A stretch of DNA of 64,000 nt from Jiangella endophytica (GCF_003427025.1 NZ_QVAI01000001.1:744001-808000), one strand, 5' to 3'; shown: positions 22,391-32,068, counted from the stretch's first letter. Made by a program: numbers and translations. Notes: a model not told the origin generated them from the sequence alone.

Positions 22391-23601
22391 GGCTGCTCCT
22401 CCCAGGTCACCGGCAGCGCGGTGAGACTCAGGAACGCGTACTCCTTGATCGACAGGGAGTCGTCGTCCGCGGCCAGGCGCAGCGACGGGATGCGGCGGAG
22501 GACGGTCTCGATGACGGTCTGGAGCTCGACCCGCGCCAGCGGCTGCCCGAGGCACTGGTGCACGCCGTAGCCGAAGGCGACGTGGTGCCGCGCCTCGCGA
22601 TGCAGGTCGAACCGGTCCGCGTCGGCGAAGGCGCCGGCGTCGCGGTTCGCGCCCGCGACGGCCGTGATGACGCCGTCACCGGCCTCGATGACATGACCGC
22701 CGATCTCGATGCGTTCCGTCGCCACGCGCGTCGGTGAGATGTGGAAGATGCTGATGTAGCGCAGCAGTTCCTCGACGGCGCCGGGCACCAGCGACGGGTC
22801 GGCCCGCAGCTCGCGCAGCTGCTCCGGGTGGCGCAGCAGGGTGGCGATGCTCATCGCGATCATGTTGGCCGTGGTCTCGTGGCCCGCCGTGATGAGGAGC
22901 CGGACCGCCGCGATGAGCTCCTCCCGGCTGACGGTGTCGCCGCCGAGCTGATCGGCGACGAGCTCGCTGACGAGGTCGTCGGCGGGCTCGTGCTGCTTGC
23001 TGGCGATCAGCGCGTCGGCGTAGGCGAGCATCTCCTCGGTCGCGTGCAGGACCTCCTCGGGCGGCGTCGTCAGCGTGTTCCGGCGGTGGTCGAGCGCCTG
23101 GATGCGATGACGGTCCTCGAACGGCATCCCCAGCACCCGGCAGATCGTGCGCGCCGGCACCTCCAACGCCAGCGCCGGCACGAGGTCGGCGGGTGGGTCG
23201 GCCGCCAGCAGGTCCGACACCAGCTCGTCGACGATCTGCTGGACCATGGGCCGGAGGGTCTCGACGCGCTTGACCGCGAAGTACCTGGTGAACACCCGCC
23301 GCAGCCGTCCGTGCTCGGGCGGGTCCATCGTGATGAAGGTGCGGCCGGACCGCTCGAGCGCCTCGCGACCGGCGGTCGGGAACGGGAAGCCCGGATGCCC
23401 GCGGTCGGCGCTGATCCTCGGGTCCGCCAGCAGCGACCGCACCGCGTCGTAGCCGGTGGCCAGCCACGCCGTCCGGCCGTCCCACAGCCGCACCTGTGCC
23501 AGGCCGCCGTCGTCGCGGATGGTGGCGTATCCCTCGGGCGGGTCGAACGGTGTCGGCCGCGTCATCGGAAAGGTGGGCAGGGACTCGGAGGTCTGGGTCA
23601 C
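22387..23601 (-). CDS. Cytochrome P450 monooxygenase
   Basis: 404 residues, a normal soluble bacterial P450. The I-helix oxygen-binding motif is AGHETT; the ExxR motif is in VEELLRYIS; FGYGVHQCLGQPLARVE is the heme-binding loop, with the thiolate ligand Cys350. MDPPEHGRLRRVFTRYF is the conserved C-helix region. It inserts one oxygen atom into an organic substrate, unknown here, using electrons from the adjacent ferredoxin and reductase. The GTG start at 23601 overlaps the stop of the upstream dehydrogenase as GTGA, so the whole electron chain is translated as a coupled unit. Most likely a catabolic or secondary-metabolite hydroxylase. Confidence 0.96.
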   Translation of the reverse strand: MTQTSESLPTFPMTRPTPFDPPEGYATIRDDGGLAQVRLWDGRTAWLATGYDAVRSLLADPRISADRGHPGFPFPTAGREALERSGRTFITMDPPEHGRLRRVFTRYFAVKRVETLRPMVQQIVDELVSDLLAADPPADLVPALALEVPARTICRVLGMPFEDRHRIQALDHRRNTLTTPPEEVLHATEEMLAYADALIASKQHEPADDLVSELVADQLGGDTVSREELIAAVRLLITAGHETTANMIAMSIATLLRHPEQLRELRADPSLVPGAVEELLRYISIFHISPTRVATERIEIGGHVIEAGDGVITAVAGANRDAGAFADADRFDLHREARHHVAFGYGVHQCLGQPLARVELQTVIETVLRRIPSLRLAADDDSLSIKEYAFLSLTALPVTWEEQP

Positions 23602-24581
23602 GATGTCACCTCGCTGGTCGGTGCGGTGCGCGTTGCCGGATTCAGGACGTGCGGACGGACCCCGCGCTGGACGAAGTCGAGGGCGATCCGGGCCGCCGTC
23701 GTGCCCAACTGCTCCTCCGAGCCCTGGGAGTACCAGGCGACGTGCGGGGTGACGACGACGTCGGCCCGGTCGAGAAGGGCGGCCTGCGGGGTGATGTCGA
23801 GCTCGTCCTCCAGGACGTCCAGCCCGGCGGCCCGGACGGTGCCGGCGTCGAGCGCCTCGGCGAGCGCGGCGGTGTCGACGAGGCCGCCGCGAGCGGTGTT
23901 GACGATCACCGGTGCCCGGCGCATCCGCGCGAACGCGGGACGGTCGAGCAGGTGGTGGCTGCCCGCTGTCAGCGGTGCGTGCAGGCTGATGACGTCGCTG
24001 GTGGCCAGCAGCTCGCCGAGGGAGACCGGCAGGACTCCGGCGCGGTCGAAGGACTCGCGGCCGATGAAGGGGTCGTGGGCGGCGACGGTCATCCCCAGCG
24101 CGTGCGCGCGTACGGCCATCGCCGTGCCGATCCGGCCGAGCCCGACGATGCCGAGGCGGCTGCCACGCAGGCGCATGACGGGCGGGCGGTCGACGGAGAT
24201 CCAGTCGGACCGCGTGGACGCCTGGAAGTGGGCGAGCCGGCGGGTGGCGGCGAGCATCAGCAGGACGGCGTGGTCGGCCACCTCGTCGGTCGCGTAGTCG
24301 GCGACGTTGGTGACCATGACGCCGAGCTCGGTCGCCGCGTCCAGGTCGATCCGGTCGGTGCCGACGCCCGCGCGCACGACCAGGCGGAGCCGGGGCAGCG
24401 ACGCGAGCAGCGCCCGCGAGACCTGCGCGCCGCCGACGACCAGGGCACCGGCACCGGCGGCGTCGGCGAGTGCGGCCGCGTCCGGTTCGTCCGGCAGGAC
24501 CACGTACGGCGCGGCGGCCTGCTCGAGCGTCCGCAGCGCGGCGGGGAGGAATGGCGATGCGGCCGCCCAGACAGCGATCAC
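23598..24581 (-). CDS. D-2-hydroxyacid dehydrogenase (CtBP/PGDH-like)
   Basis: 327 residues from GTG 24581; the frame extends to an ATG at 24662, but those 27 extra residues (Cys-rich, unconserved) have no ribosome binding site, whereas AGGACGG precedes the GTG. The NAD-binding motif is LGIVGLGRIGTAMA, followed by D in AHDPF, implying NADH preference. VRAGVGTDRID, NTARGGLVD, and the catalytic Arg/Glu/His set (ARGG, DVLEDE, TPHVAWYS) are present. Family members reduce 2-keto acids or oxidise D-2-hydroxyacids. First gene of the P450 operon, suggesting it acts on the substrate or product of the P450 pathway. Confidence 0.9.
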   Translation of the reverse strand: MIAVWAAASPFLPAALRTLEQAAAPYVVLPDEPDAAALADAAGAGALVVGGAQVSRALLASLPRLRLVVRAGVGTDRIDLDAATELGVMVTNVADYATDEVADHAVLLMLAATRRLAHFQASTRSDWISVDRPPVMRLRGSRLGIVGLGRIGTAMAVRAHALGMTVAAHDPFIGRESFDRAGVLPVSLGELLATSDVISLHAPLTAGSHHLLDRPAFARMRRAPVIVNTARGGLVDTAALAEALDAGTVRAAGLDVLEDELDITPQAALLDRADVVVTPHVAWYSQGSEEQLGTTAARIALDFVQRGVRPHVLNPATRTAPTSEVTS

Positions 24582-24849
24582 CGTCGTGCCGTCCTGGCGC
24601 GCCGAGACACCCGCGCAGGCGTGGCATGTCGTTCCATGACCGCAACCTAATGTTGCCTCCATCGGGCGTCAAGGTTCGAATTGATGGTCGGACATGCCTG
24701 ATGACAGCGCTCTTGTGGGCGGTGTCGCGAGCGGCGGCGAACATGGAACGGTGTGCAACATCGCCCGTACTGCAGCCGTCCTGGCTGTTTCGGCCCAGGT
24801 CGGGGACCCGGTCGGCCGTCGTCGTGCCAGGAATCTCAGCTGCAGCGCG

Positions 24850-24855
24850 TACCCT
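24850..24855 (+). promoter_or_regulatory. Possible -10 box for leaderless prfB transcript
   Basis: TACCCT lies 9 bases before the prfB GTG and there is no ribosome binding site between them. This spacing would place transcription start at or next to the start codon, a leaderless arrangement frequent in actinobacteria. Confidence 0.4.
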
Positions 24856-24863
24856 TGTGCGAC

Positions 24864-25982
24864 GTGGCAGCACGTGACGTAGACGCCGAGATCGCGGAAC
24901 TCTCGCAGACCCTGGCCAGCATCGAGGACGTACTCGAGCCGGAGAAGATGCGCGAGCGCATCACCGACCTCGAGGCGCACGCTGCTGCGCCGGACCTGTG
25001 GGACGACGTCGAGCAGGCGCAGCAGGTCACGAGCCAGCTGTCCTATCTGCAGGCCGAGCTGCGCAAGGTCACCGAGCTGCGCCAGCGCATCGAGGACCTT
25101 CCGGTCATGGTCGAGCTGGGCCGCGACGAAGGCGACGCCGACGCGATGGCCGAGGTCGAGCGCGAGATCGACGACCTCCGCAAGGTGATCTCCGATCTCG
25201 AGATCCGCACGCTGCTGTCCGGCGAGTACGACGAGCGCGAGGCGGTCGTCACCATCCGGTCCGGCGCCGGCGGCGTCGACGCCGCGGACTTCGCCGAGAT
25301 GCTGCTGCGCATGTACCTGCGCTGGGCCGAGCGGCACGGCTACAAGACCGAGGTCCTCGACACCTCCTACGCGGAGGAGGCCGGCCTGAAGTCGGCGACG
25401 TTCGAGGTCAAGGCGCCGTTCGCGTACGGCACGCTGTCCGTCGAGGCGGGCACGCACCGGCTGGTGCGCATCTCGCCGTTCGACAACCAGGGCCGTCGGC
25501 AGACGTCGTTCGCGGCAGTCGAGGTCATCCCGCTGATCGAGACCACCGATCACGTCGACATCCCCGAGACCGACATCCGCATCGACGTGTTCCGGTCGTC
25601 CGGTCCCGGCGGGCAGAGCGTCAACACCACTGACTCCGCCGTCCGCATCACCCACCTCCCGACCGGCCTGGTCGTGTCGATGCAGAACGAGAAGTCGCAG
25701 ATCCAGAACCGCGCGGCCGCCATGCGCGTCCTGCAGTCCCGGCTGCTGCTGCTGCGCCGCGAAGAGGAGCAGGCGCAGAAGAAGGAGCTCGCCGGCGACG
25801 TCAAGGCGTCGTGGGGCGACCAGATGCGTTCCTACGTCGTCCACCCGTACCAGATGGTGAAAGACCTGCGCACCGAGCACGAGGTCGGCAACCCGCAGGC
25901 CGTGTTCGACGGGCAGATCGACGACTTCCTGGAGGCCGGCATCCGCTGGCGCAAGCAGCAGGAGCAGGCCGAGGAACAGTGA
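24864..25982 (+). CDS. prfB: Peptide chain release factor 2
   Basis: 372 residues. RF2 recognises UGA and UAA stop codons in the ribosomal A site and triggers peptide release. The codon-recognition tripeptide SPF (in [15 protein letters not shown]) identifies it as RF2 rather than RF1; the catalytic GGQ is at residues 249-251 (GPGGQSVN). The N-terminal helical domain starts [29 protein letters not shown]. The frame is continuous, so the programmed +1 frameshift used by E. coli prfB is absent. GTG 24864 is chosen because the conserved N terminus begins there. First gene of the prfB-ftsE-ftsX block. Confidence 0.97.
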   Translation: MAARDVDAEIAELSQTLASIEDVLEPEKMRERITDLEAHAAAPDLWDDVEQAQQVTSQLSYLQAELRKVTELRQRIEDLPVMVELGRDEGDADAMAEVEREIDDLRKVISDLEIRTLLSGEYDEREAVVTIRSGAGGVDAADFAEMLLRMYLRWAERHGYKTEVLDTSYAEEAGLKSATFEVKAPFAYGTLSVEAGTHRLVRISPFDNQGRRQTSFAAVEVIPLIETTDHVDIPETDIRIDVFRSSGPGGQSVNTTDSAVRITHLPTGLVVSMQNEKSQIQNRAAAMRVLQSRLLLLRREEEQAQKKELAGDVKASWGDQMRSYVVHPYQMVKDLRTEHEVGNPQAVFDGQIDDFLEAGIRWRKQQEQAEEQ

Positions 25983-26187
25983 GCGCGATTCCCCTTTCCC
26001 CTGTGGGACCAGCCGCCGCCGGAACCTCGCGGCCGGCGCCGCTCCTGCAGCCGTACGGGAACCTTCGCGGCGCCACGCCGCGTTGGTTCTCCCAGCGTGC
26101 GGTGTCAACCGGACGTACACTCACAGACGAGCTTCAGGCGGTCAGGGCCATCGCAGGAGCGTCTGACATCCACATCGGCGAGGCATC

Positions 26188-26877
26188 GTGATCCTTTTCG
26201 ACAACGTCAGCAAGTTGTACCCGACGCAGAACCAGGCAGCGCTCGAGAGCCTGACCCTGGAGATCGAGAAGGGCGAGTTCGTCTTTCTCGTCGGGCCGTC
26301 CGGGTCCGGAAAGTCGACCTTCCTCCGGCTGACGCTGCGCGAGGACAAGCCGACGGCGGGCCGCATCCGCGTCGCCGGCAAGGACCTCCACCGGCTGTCG
26401 AACTGGAAGGTCCCGCACCTGCGCCGCCGCATCGGCACCGTCTTCCAGGACTTCCGGCTGCTGCCGAACAAGACGGTGTTCGAGAACATCGCGTTCGCGC
26501 TGCAGGTCATCGGCAAGCCGCGCCGCCAGATCAACCGCGACGTCCCCGCCGTCCTCGAGCTCGTCGGGCTCGACGGCAAGGAGGACCGGCTGCCCGACCA
26601 GTTGTCCGGTGGTGAGCAGCAGCGCGTCGCCGTGGCCCGCGCGTTCGTCAACCGGCCGTTGATCCTGCTGGCCGACGAGCCCACCGGAAACCTCGACCCG
26701 GCCACCAGCGTCGGCATCATGAAGCTGCTCGACCGCATCAACCGCACGGGCACGACCGTCGTCATGGCCACGCACGACCAGTCCATCGTCGACCAGATGC
26801 GCAAGCGCGTCATCGAGCTCGAGCACGGCAAGCTGGTCCGCGACCAGTCGCGCGGCGTCTACGGCTACACCCGCTGA
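26188..26877 (+). CDS. ftsE: Cell-division ABC-type ATPase FtsE
   Basis: 229 residues, standard FtsE length. Walker A GPSGSGKS at residues 36-43, Q-loop [21 protein letters not shown], signature [14 protein letters not shown], Walker [13 protein letters not shown] and switch His in ATHDQ. FtsE hydrolyses ATP to drive conformational change in FtsX, which activates periplasmic peptidoglycan hydrolases at the septum. GTG 26188; ftsX follows 40 bases downstream and an M23 hydrolase gene, the probable effector, comes next. Confidence 0.97.
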   Translation: MILFDNVSKLYPTQNQAALESLTLEIEKGEFVFLVGPSGSGKSTFLRLTLREDKPTAGRIRVAGKDLHRLSNWKVPHLRRRIGTVFQDFRLLPNKTVFENIAFALQVIGKPRRQINRDVPAVLELVGLDGKEDRLPDQLSGGEQQRVAVARAFVNRPLILLADEPTGNLDPATSVGIMKLLDRINRTGTTVVMATHDQSIVDQMRKRVIELEHGKLVRDQSRGVYGYTR

Positions 26878-26917
26878 CGCCGCCCTTCGTCCCGAACCCG
26901 CCGACCCGGAAGAAATC

Positions 26918-27823
26918 ATGCGCTTCCAGTACGTCCTGTCCGAGATCACGACCGGCTTGCGCCGCAATCTGACGATGACCATCGCGCTCGTCATCGTGGT
27001 GGCCATCTCCATCGCGATGCTGGGCGCGGGCCTGCTGATCCGGTCCCAGGCCGAGACCACCAAGGGCTACTGGTACGACCGCATCGAGATCTCGGTGTTC
27101 ATGTGCAACGAGTACTCCACCGGGGCCGGGTGCGCCGACGGTGCCGTCACCGACGCGCAGCGCGACACCATCCGGCAGACGCTGGAGTCGCACCCCGAGG
27201 TCGACGAGGTCTTCTACGAGAACCAGGAGCAGGCGTTCGAGCGGTTCAGCGAGCAGTTCGACGACTCCGACATCGGCGGCATCATCACGCCCGACCAGCT
27301 CCCCGAGTCGTTCCGCGTCGCCCTGCAGGACCCCGAACAGTACGACGGCGTCGTCTCGGCGGTGTCCGGCCTGCCCGGCGTGCAGGAGGTCACCGACCAG
27401 CGGCAGCTGCTCGAACCGCTCTTCCGGACGCTCGACGGCTTCCAGCTGGTCGCGTTCGCCATCACCATCATCCAGATCGTCGCGGCGGTCCTGCTCATCG
27501 GCAACACGATCCGGCTGGCCGCGTTCAACCGCCGCCGCGAGACCGGCATCATGCGCCTGGTCGGCGCGTCGAACTTCTACATCCAGTTGCCGTTCATCCT
27601 GGAAGCGGCGATCGCAGGTCTGCTCGGCTCGGTCCTGGGCATCATCGCCCTCTTCGTGGGCGTCGAGCTCATCGTCGGCCGGTTCATCGCGCCCAATCTC
27701 CAGTTCACGTCCTGGGTCGACAGCGCCGACGTCTGGGCGGCCACGCCATGGCTGCTGGTGGCCGGCGTGCTGTTCTCGATGCTGGCGTCGTTCGTCACCC
27801 TCCGCCGCTACCTGCGGGTCTAG
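26918..27823 (+). CDS. ftsX: Cell-division permease-like protein FtsX
   Basis: 301 residues. One N-terminal transmembrane helix (LTMTIALVIVVAISIAMLGAGLLI), an extracellular domain of about 130 residues that normally contacts the cell-wall hydrolase (with a Cys pair in VFMCNEYSTGAGC, as in actinobacterial FtsX), then three C-terminal helices (LVAFAITIIQIVAAVLLIGNTIRLA, ILEAAIAGLLGSVLGIIALFVGVELI, WLLVAGVLFSMLASFVTLRRYL). ATG 26918. Partner of FtsE in gating septal or lateral wall hydrolysis. Confidence 0.96.
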   Translation: MRFQYVLSEITTGLRRNLTMTIALVIVVAISIAMLGAGLLIRSQAETTKGYWYDRIEISVFMCNEYSTGAGCADGAVTDAQRDTIRQTLESHPEVDEVFYENQEQAFERFSEQFDDSDIGGIITPDQLPESFRVALQDPEQYDGVVSAVSGLPGVQEVTDQRQLLEPLFRTLDGFQLVAFAITIIQIVAAVLLIGNTIRLAAFNRRRETGIMRLVGASNFYIQLPFILEAAIAGLLGSVLGIIALFVGVELIVGRFIAPNLQFTSWVDSADVWAATPWLLVAGVLFSMLASFVTLRRYLRV

Positions 27824-27865
27824 CCTCGCCCGTTGATCATGGGCGGACACGTGTCATGAGGCCTT

Positions 27866-27905
27866 CTCCCGCTTCACCAGGCATGCGTTCCTGGTGAGGC
27901 GGGAG
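27866..27905 (+). terminator. Terminator-like hairpin after ftsX
   Basis: Left arm CTCCCGCTTCACCAGG (27866-27881) pairs with CCTGGTGAGGCGGGAG (27890-27905) over 16 positions with one G-U wobble and an 8-nt loop, 42 bases past the ftsX stop. No T tract follows. Confidence 0.75.
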
Positions 27906-28494
27906 TTCGCGATGCTCCGCGAGATCATTGCGGCCGGCGGGTGGATCGGGACCGCGGCTGCGATGCCCGAGGCCTGTCCAGACTCGCCCCGTCGCCCTGA
28001 TGGCTGCCACGTTCCTGGCCGCGGTGCCGTGGGTCACGCGGCCGTCGTCGGCGCGAAGCGCCTCCAGAGTCCGCTCGAGGCGCGGCTGCACAGACGCGTC
28101 CTTGGCAAGGTCCAGTGTCGCTTGGCCGTCCGACTCGTCCCGGTTTGCGGGGCGGTGAACCTTGCCAAGATGACCGGCCCGCATGAGGCCTCCACTGGAG
28201 GCGCTGATGGCGGCGTCGACCGAGCCGCGAGTCGTCCGAAGAGGGACTCGTCCGGGCGAGGACGAGGCGCGCCGTTCGGCTGTGCACGCGGGTCCTGATC
28301 CCGCCGGGAACGCGCCGCGCCAGCCGACCCCACGGGCCGCCGGTGGCGGCATCCGGCGCCACCGGCGATTCGCGAAAGATGCCCGTCTTGTGCGCTCGCC
28401 TGCGGAAATGACAGTCATGTAGTTAACGCGGCCTGCTTCGCGGCCAGAGTGAATGGTGTTACGGTCTTGCACGAGTGGTGCGAAGGGGGCCGCT
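27906..28494. other. Intergenic stretch between ftsX and the M23 gene, no gene seen
   Basis: About 590 bases without a convincing reading frame on either strand. The last 80 bases are relatively AT-rich (catgtagttaacgcgg, gaatggtgttacgg) and likely hold the promoter of the M23 gene. Confidence 0.45.
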
Positions 28495-29940
28495 GTGAAG
28501 GCTGTGACAAGAGAGACGTCGTGGGCGCGACGGCTGACCGTACTCGCCGTCACCGTCGGCGTTCTCTGCACCGGTCTGAGCCAGTCCTGGGCCACGTCGG
28601 ACGCGGAGCGCCGGCTGAAGGACACCCAGAACAGCCTGGAGCACGCCCAGGACCAACTCGCCCACTCCACCCAGGCGCTCGCCGACGCTACGGCGGCCTA
28701 TCAGGCGGCGTCGGCGCAGTTGCCGGCCGCGGAGGCGACCCTGGCCACCGCTCAGCAGGGCCTGGCCACGGCAGAACACGAGCTCGAGGTCGCGCGCGGC
28801 GAGGTCGCCGCGGCACGGGCAGCCGACGAGGCCGCGGCCAAGAAGCTGGCCGAGGCCGAGCAGAAGGTGAAGGACCAGGTCGCCAAGATCGACGACGTCA
28901 CGGAGCGGATCGACGGCAAGCGGGCGTCGATCAGCCAGGTCGCCGTGCAGGCGTACACCCGCGGCGTCGGCGCCGACCTCGCCAGCCTCACCATCCTCAT
29001 GCAGGCGGACAGCATGGACGCGCTGGCGGCCCGCGCCGCGGCGTCGTCGTCGGTGCTGACCGCCGAGAACACCATCCTGACCGACCTCAAGGACGACCGC
29101 GTCGAGCTCGCCAACGAGCGGGTCGTCCTCGAGGACCTGGAGGCGGCGGCCGAAGAGGCCCGCCAGCAGGCCGCGGCGACGCTGCAGACGACGGAGCAGC
29201 GCGAGCAGGAGGCCGAAGCGGCCCGAGCGACGGCTCAGGCGGCCAACGACGCCGCCACCGCGGCGAAGGCCGAGGTCGATCAGCTCGTCTCCGCCCGCGA
29301 CGGAGCCATGACGGCGGCCCAGGCGGCGCAGGTCGAGGACCAGCAGCAAACGGCGGTCTGGGCGGCCGAGCGGGATCATATCGAGGCCGAGATCGCCGAG
29401 ATCCAGCGCCGGCAGCAGGAGCAGGCCGAGCAGGAACAGGCCGAGCAGGAGCAGGCCGAGCAGGAGCAGGCCGAGCAGGACGACGGCGGCGGCGGTGGCA
29501 ACGGCGGTGGCGGCGGCGGTGGCGGCGGCGGTGGCGGCGGCGGTGGCGGATCCGTCACGCTGGCCTTCCCGACCGCGAACCCGTACGTCACGTCGCCCTA
29601 TGGCATGCGCGTCCACCCGGTCACCGGCATCTACAAGCTGCATGACGGCACCGACTTCCGGGCCTACTGCGGCACGCCGATCCGCGCGGCCGCCGCGGGC
29701 ACCGTCGAGTGGGCCTATTACCGCGGCGCTTACGGCAACCAGGTGGCCATCAGCCACCGGCGGATGGTGTCGACGTACAGCCATCTCTCGCGGTTCGCCG
29801 TCAGCGACGGGGAGAGCGTCTCGCAGGGCGAGATCATCGGCTACTCCGGCACGACCGGCAGCTCGACCGCCTGCCACCTGCACTTCATGCTCTACGTCGG
29901 CGGCGAGCGCGTGAACCCGATGAACTACCTCGGCAGCTAA
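28495..29940 (+). CDS. M23-family peptidoglycan endopeptidase with coiled coil (EnvC/FtsX-effector-like)
   Basis: 481 residues. Signal peptide (RRLTVLAVTVGVLCTGLSQSWA), then about 280 residues of Ala/Glu/Gln-rich coiled coil, a run of QEQAE repeats, a 17-Gly tract (preceded by GGGGGN), and a C-terminal LytM/M23 domain. Zinc ligands are visible and complete: His383 and Asp387 in HDGTD, His461 and His463 in CHLHF. It cleaves peptide crosslinks of peptidoglycan outside the membrane. Coiled coil plus LytM next to ftsEX matches the EnvC arrangement, but unlike EnvC the active site is intact, so it is probably a directly FtsX-gated hydrolase. GTG 28495 has GAAGGGGG 6 bases upstream. Confidence 0.92.
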   Translation: MKAVTRETSWARRLTVLAVTVGVLCTGLSQSWATSDAERRLKDTQNSLEHAQDQLAHSTQALADATAAYQAASAQLPAAEATLATAQQGLATAEHELEVARGEVAAARAADEAAAKKLAEAEQKVKDQVAKIDDVTERIDGKRASISQVAVQAYTRGVGADLASLTILMQADSMDALAARAAASSSVLTAENTILTDLKDDRVELANERVVLEDLEAAAEEARQQAAATLQTTEQREQEAEAARATAQAANDAATAAKAEVDQLVSARDGAMTAAQAAQVEDQQQTAVWAAERDHIEAEIAEIQRRQQEQAEQEQAEQEQAEQEQAEQDDGGGGGNGGGGGGGGGGGGGGGGSVTLAFPTANPYVTSPYGMRVHPVTGIYKLHDGTDFRAYCGTPIRAAAAGTVEWAYYRGAYGNQVAISHRRMVSTYSHLSRFAVSDGESVSQGEIIGYSGTTGSSTACHLHFMLYVGGERVNPMNYLGS

Positions 29941-29982
29941 ACGCAGTCGTCTCCAGGGCCCCGGAAGTGCGATCCTTGGGGC

Positions 29983-30456
29983 ATGGCACGAGAGCGCGGA
30001 CGCACCGTGGTGGCCCAGAACCGCAAGGCCCGCCACGACTACCACATCGACGACACCTACGAGGCGGGCATCGTCCTGACCGGCACCGAGGTGAAGGCGT
30101 TGCGGGCGGGCAAGGCGTCGCTGGTCGACGGGTTCGCCGAGGTCCGCGACGGTGAGGTCTGGCTGCGCAACGTGCACATCCCCGAGTACGACCTCGGCAC
30201 GTGGAACAACCACGCGCCGCGCCGCTCCCGCAAGCTGCTGCTGCGCAAGGACGAGATCAGCAAGTTGATCGGCAAGACCCGCGAGACCGGGTTCACGCTG
30301 GTGCCGCTGTCGCTGTACTTCAAGGACGGCTACGCGAAGATCGAGCTGGCGCTGGCCCGAGGCAAGAAGGCCTACGACAAACGGCACACCCTGGCCGAGC
30401 GTGAGGCCAAGCGCGAGGCCGAGCGCGCCATGGCCAACGCTCGCCGCAAGCGCTGA
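29983..30456 (+). CDS. smpB: SsrA-binding protein SmpB
   Basis: 157 residues, standard length. SmpB binds the tRNA-like part of tmRNA and delivers it to stalled ribosomes for trans-translation. Conserved segments: [89 protein letters not shown], and a basic C-terminal tail that enters the mRNA channel. Its RNA partner ssrA is encoded 4.6 kb downstream, split off by four unrelated genes. Confidence 0.97.
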   Translation: MARERGRTVVAQNRKARHDYHIDDTYEAGIVLTGTEVKALRAGKASLVDGFAEVRDGEVWLRNVHIPEYDLGTWNNHAPRRSRKLLLRKDEISKLIGKTRETGFTLVPLSLYFKDGYAKIELALARGKKAYDKRHTLAEREAKREAERAMANARRKR

Positions 30457-30463
30457 GCCCGCG

Positions 30464-31474
30464 GTGAGCCTGCGGCGGCGGGTCCCGACGGTGTCAGCCC
30501 TGCTCCTGGCGGGGGTGCTGCTGGTCGCCGGTTGCGGCGGCACGGCGAACCCGGCGCCGTCGCCGTCCGTGCCACCCACCTCGGCCACCGCCACGCCGAC
30601 GCCCACACCGGCGCCGGCCTGGCCGCTGACCGGCCTGCCCGCACCGTCGGCCGCCGACGCCGCGAAGCCGGCCCTGGTCGTGAAGATCGACAACACCGCG
30701 TCGTCGGCGCCGCAGCTCGGGCTGTCGTCCGCCGACCTCGTGGTCGAGGAGCTGGTCGAGGGCGGGCTGACCCGGCTGGCCGCACTGTTCCAGTCGACGA
30801 TGCCGCCCGTTGCCGGGCCGGTTCGGTCGGTGCGCACCACCGATGCCGGCATCGCGCTGCCGGCCGGCGGCGTGCTGGTCGCGTCCGGTGGAGCGGAGCG
30901 GGTGCTCCGCGCGCTCGACAAGGCCGGCGTGACGGTCCTCACCGGCGGCGGCAACGGCCTGTCCCGCGACCACAGCCGGCCGGCGCCGTACAACGTCATG
31001 CTCGACCCCGCCGAGGCGTTGGCCGATCTGCCCGCGGGTGCCGGCGTCCCCACCGGCGCGTACCTGCCGTGGGGCACGCCGCCCGCGGGCCGGCCGGTCG
31101 GCGGCGCCGAGGTGACGTTCTCCGCCGCCCGCACCTCGAGCTGGACGTGGTCCGACGGCGTCTGGGTGCTCGACGGCGACCACGCGGCCGGCGGCGACCG
31201 CTTCGGCCCGGCGACGGTGCTGGTGCTGCGGGTCGCGCTCCGCGACGCCGGCTACGAGGATCCGGCCGGCAATCCGGTCCCCGAGACCGTCCTCGTCGGT
31301 TCCGGCGCCGCGACGCTGCTCACCGCCGGCGCCGCGGTCGACGGCACGTGGTCCAAGGAGTCGGTGGCGGCGCCGCTGACGCTCGCCGACGCCGCCGGCG
31401 CGCCGCTGCACGTGCCGCCGGGCCGGGTATGGATCGAGCTGGTCCCCGACTCCGGTTCGGTGACGCTGCGCTGA
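30464..31474 (+). CDS. DUF3048-domain (YerB-like) lipoprotein
   Basis: 336 residues. An N-terminal Arg cluster and hydrophobic helix end in the lipobox LLVAGC, followed by a Pro/Thr/Ala linker. The core reads PALVVKIDNTASSAPQLGLSSADLVVEELVEGGLTRLAALFQS, PPVAGPVRSVRTTD and, near the end, GTWSKESVAAPLTLADAAG, the DUF3048 pattern seen in Bacillus YerB. Anchored outside the membrane; function unknown. GTG 30464 starts 7 bases after the smpB stop, so the two are probably co-transcribed. Confidence 0.88.
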   Translation: MSLRRRVPTVSALLLAGVLLVAGCGGTANPAPSPSVPPTSATATPTPTPAPAWPLTGLPAPSAADAAKPALVVKIDNTASSAPQLGLSSADLVVEELVEGGLTRLAALFQSTMPPVAGPVRSVRTTDAGIALPAGGVLVASGGAERVLRALDKAGVTVLTGGGNGLSRDHSRPAPYNVMLDPAEALADLPAGAGVPTGAYLPWGTPPAGRPVGGAEVTFSAARTSSWTWSDGVWVLDGDHAAGGDRFGPATVLVLRVALRDAGYEDPAGNPVPETVLVGSGAATLLTAGAAVDGTWSKESVAAPLTLADAAGAPLHVPPGRVWIELVPDSGSVTLR

Positions 31475-31560
31475 GTCGCGAAAGTGCGAGGTAAGTCCCG
31501 CGCAAGCGGTCGCCTCGACACTCGTGGTCGTCACGTCAGACCCATGAGCTGGAGGACCAC

Positions 31561-32046
31561 ATGACTCAGCGACGATCGACCGGCAGGTTCCGGCGGCGCC
31601 TCGCCTTGGCGGGTGTCGCGATCGCCCTGGTCGGCACGATCTTCCCGGCCAGCGCGGCCGCGTACCCGACGAGCCTGCGGCCGGGCGACTCGGAGCTGTG
31701 TTACGTCAGTCCGGGCGACCGGCCCTCGTGGATCAGCGAGAGCACCAAGAACAACGCCGGCTCGGCGACCTTCTACGAGCGTGGCGAGATCCTGGAGGTC
31801 ACGGACACCGCGTCGAACGGGTGGCGCACCGTCGCCCTGTTCAGCTGGTGCGAGGGCGGGCTCTACGGCATCGGCACCTTCCGTTCCTACCTGCACCGCG
31901 ACAGCGGACCCAACGAAGGACCGACGGACGTCCAGAGGTACGACTTCGAGTTCGCCGAGGGCCGGATGGTGCTCCTCACGGTCTGCGAGAAGAAGGACGG
32001 CCGGTTGCGCAACTGCTCGCCGACGGTGCGGATGGGCTCCGCCTGA
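31561..32046 (+). CDS. Small secreted protein of unknown function
   Basis: 161 residues with a clear Sec signal peptide (RRRLALAGVAIALVGTIFPASAAA) and a mature part of about 125 residues. Four cysteines (ELCYV, SWCEG, TVCEK, RNCSP) probably form two disulfides. ATG 31561 follows a good GGAGG site at 31551-31555. I do not recognise the family; it is exported and has no membrane anchor or enzymatic motif that I can see. Confidence 0.75.
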   Translation: MTQRRSTGRFRRRLALAGVAIALVGTIFPASAAAYPTSLRPGDSELCYVSPGDRPSWISESTKNNAGSATFYERGEILEVTDTASNGWRTVALFSWCEGGLYGIGTFRSYLHRDSGPNEGPTDVQRYDFEFAEGRMVLLTVCEKKDGRLRNCSPTVRMGSA

Positions 32047-32068
32047 CGCGCTGTGCCAGGCTGGCCCG

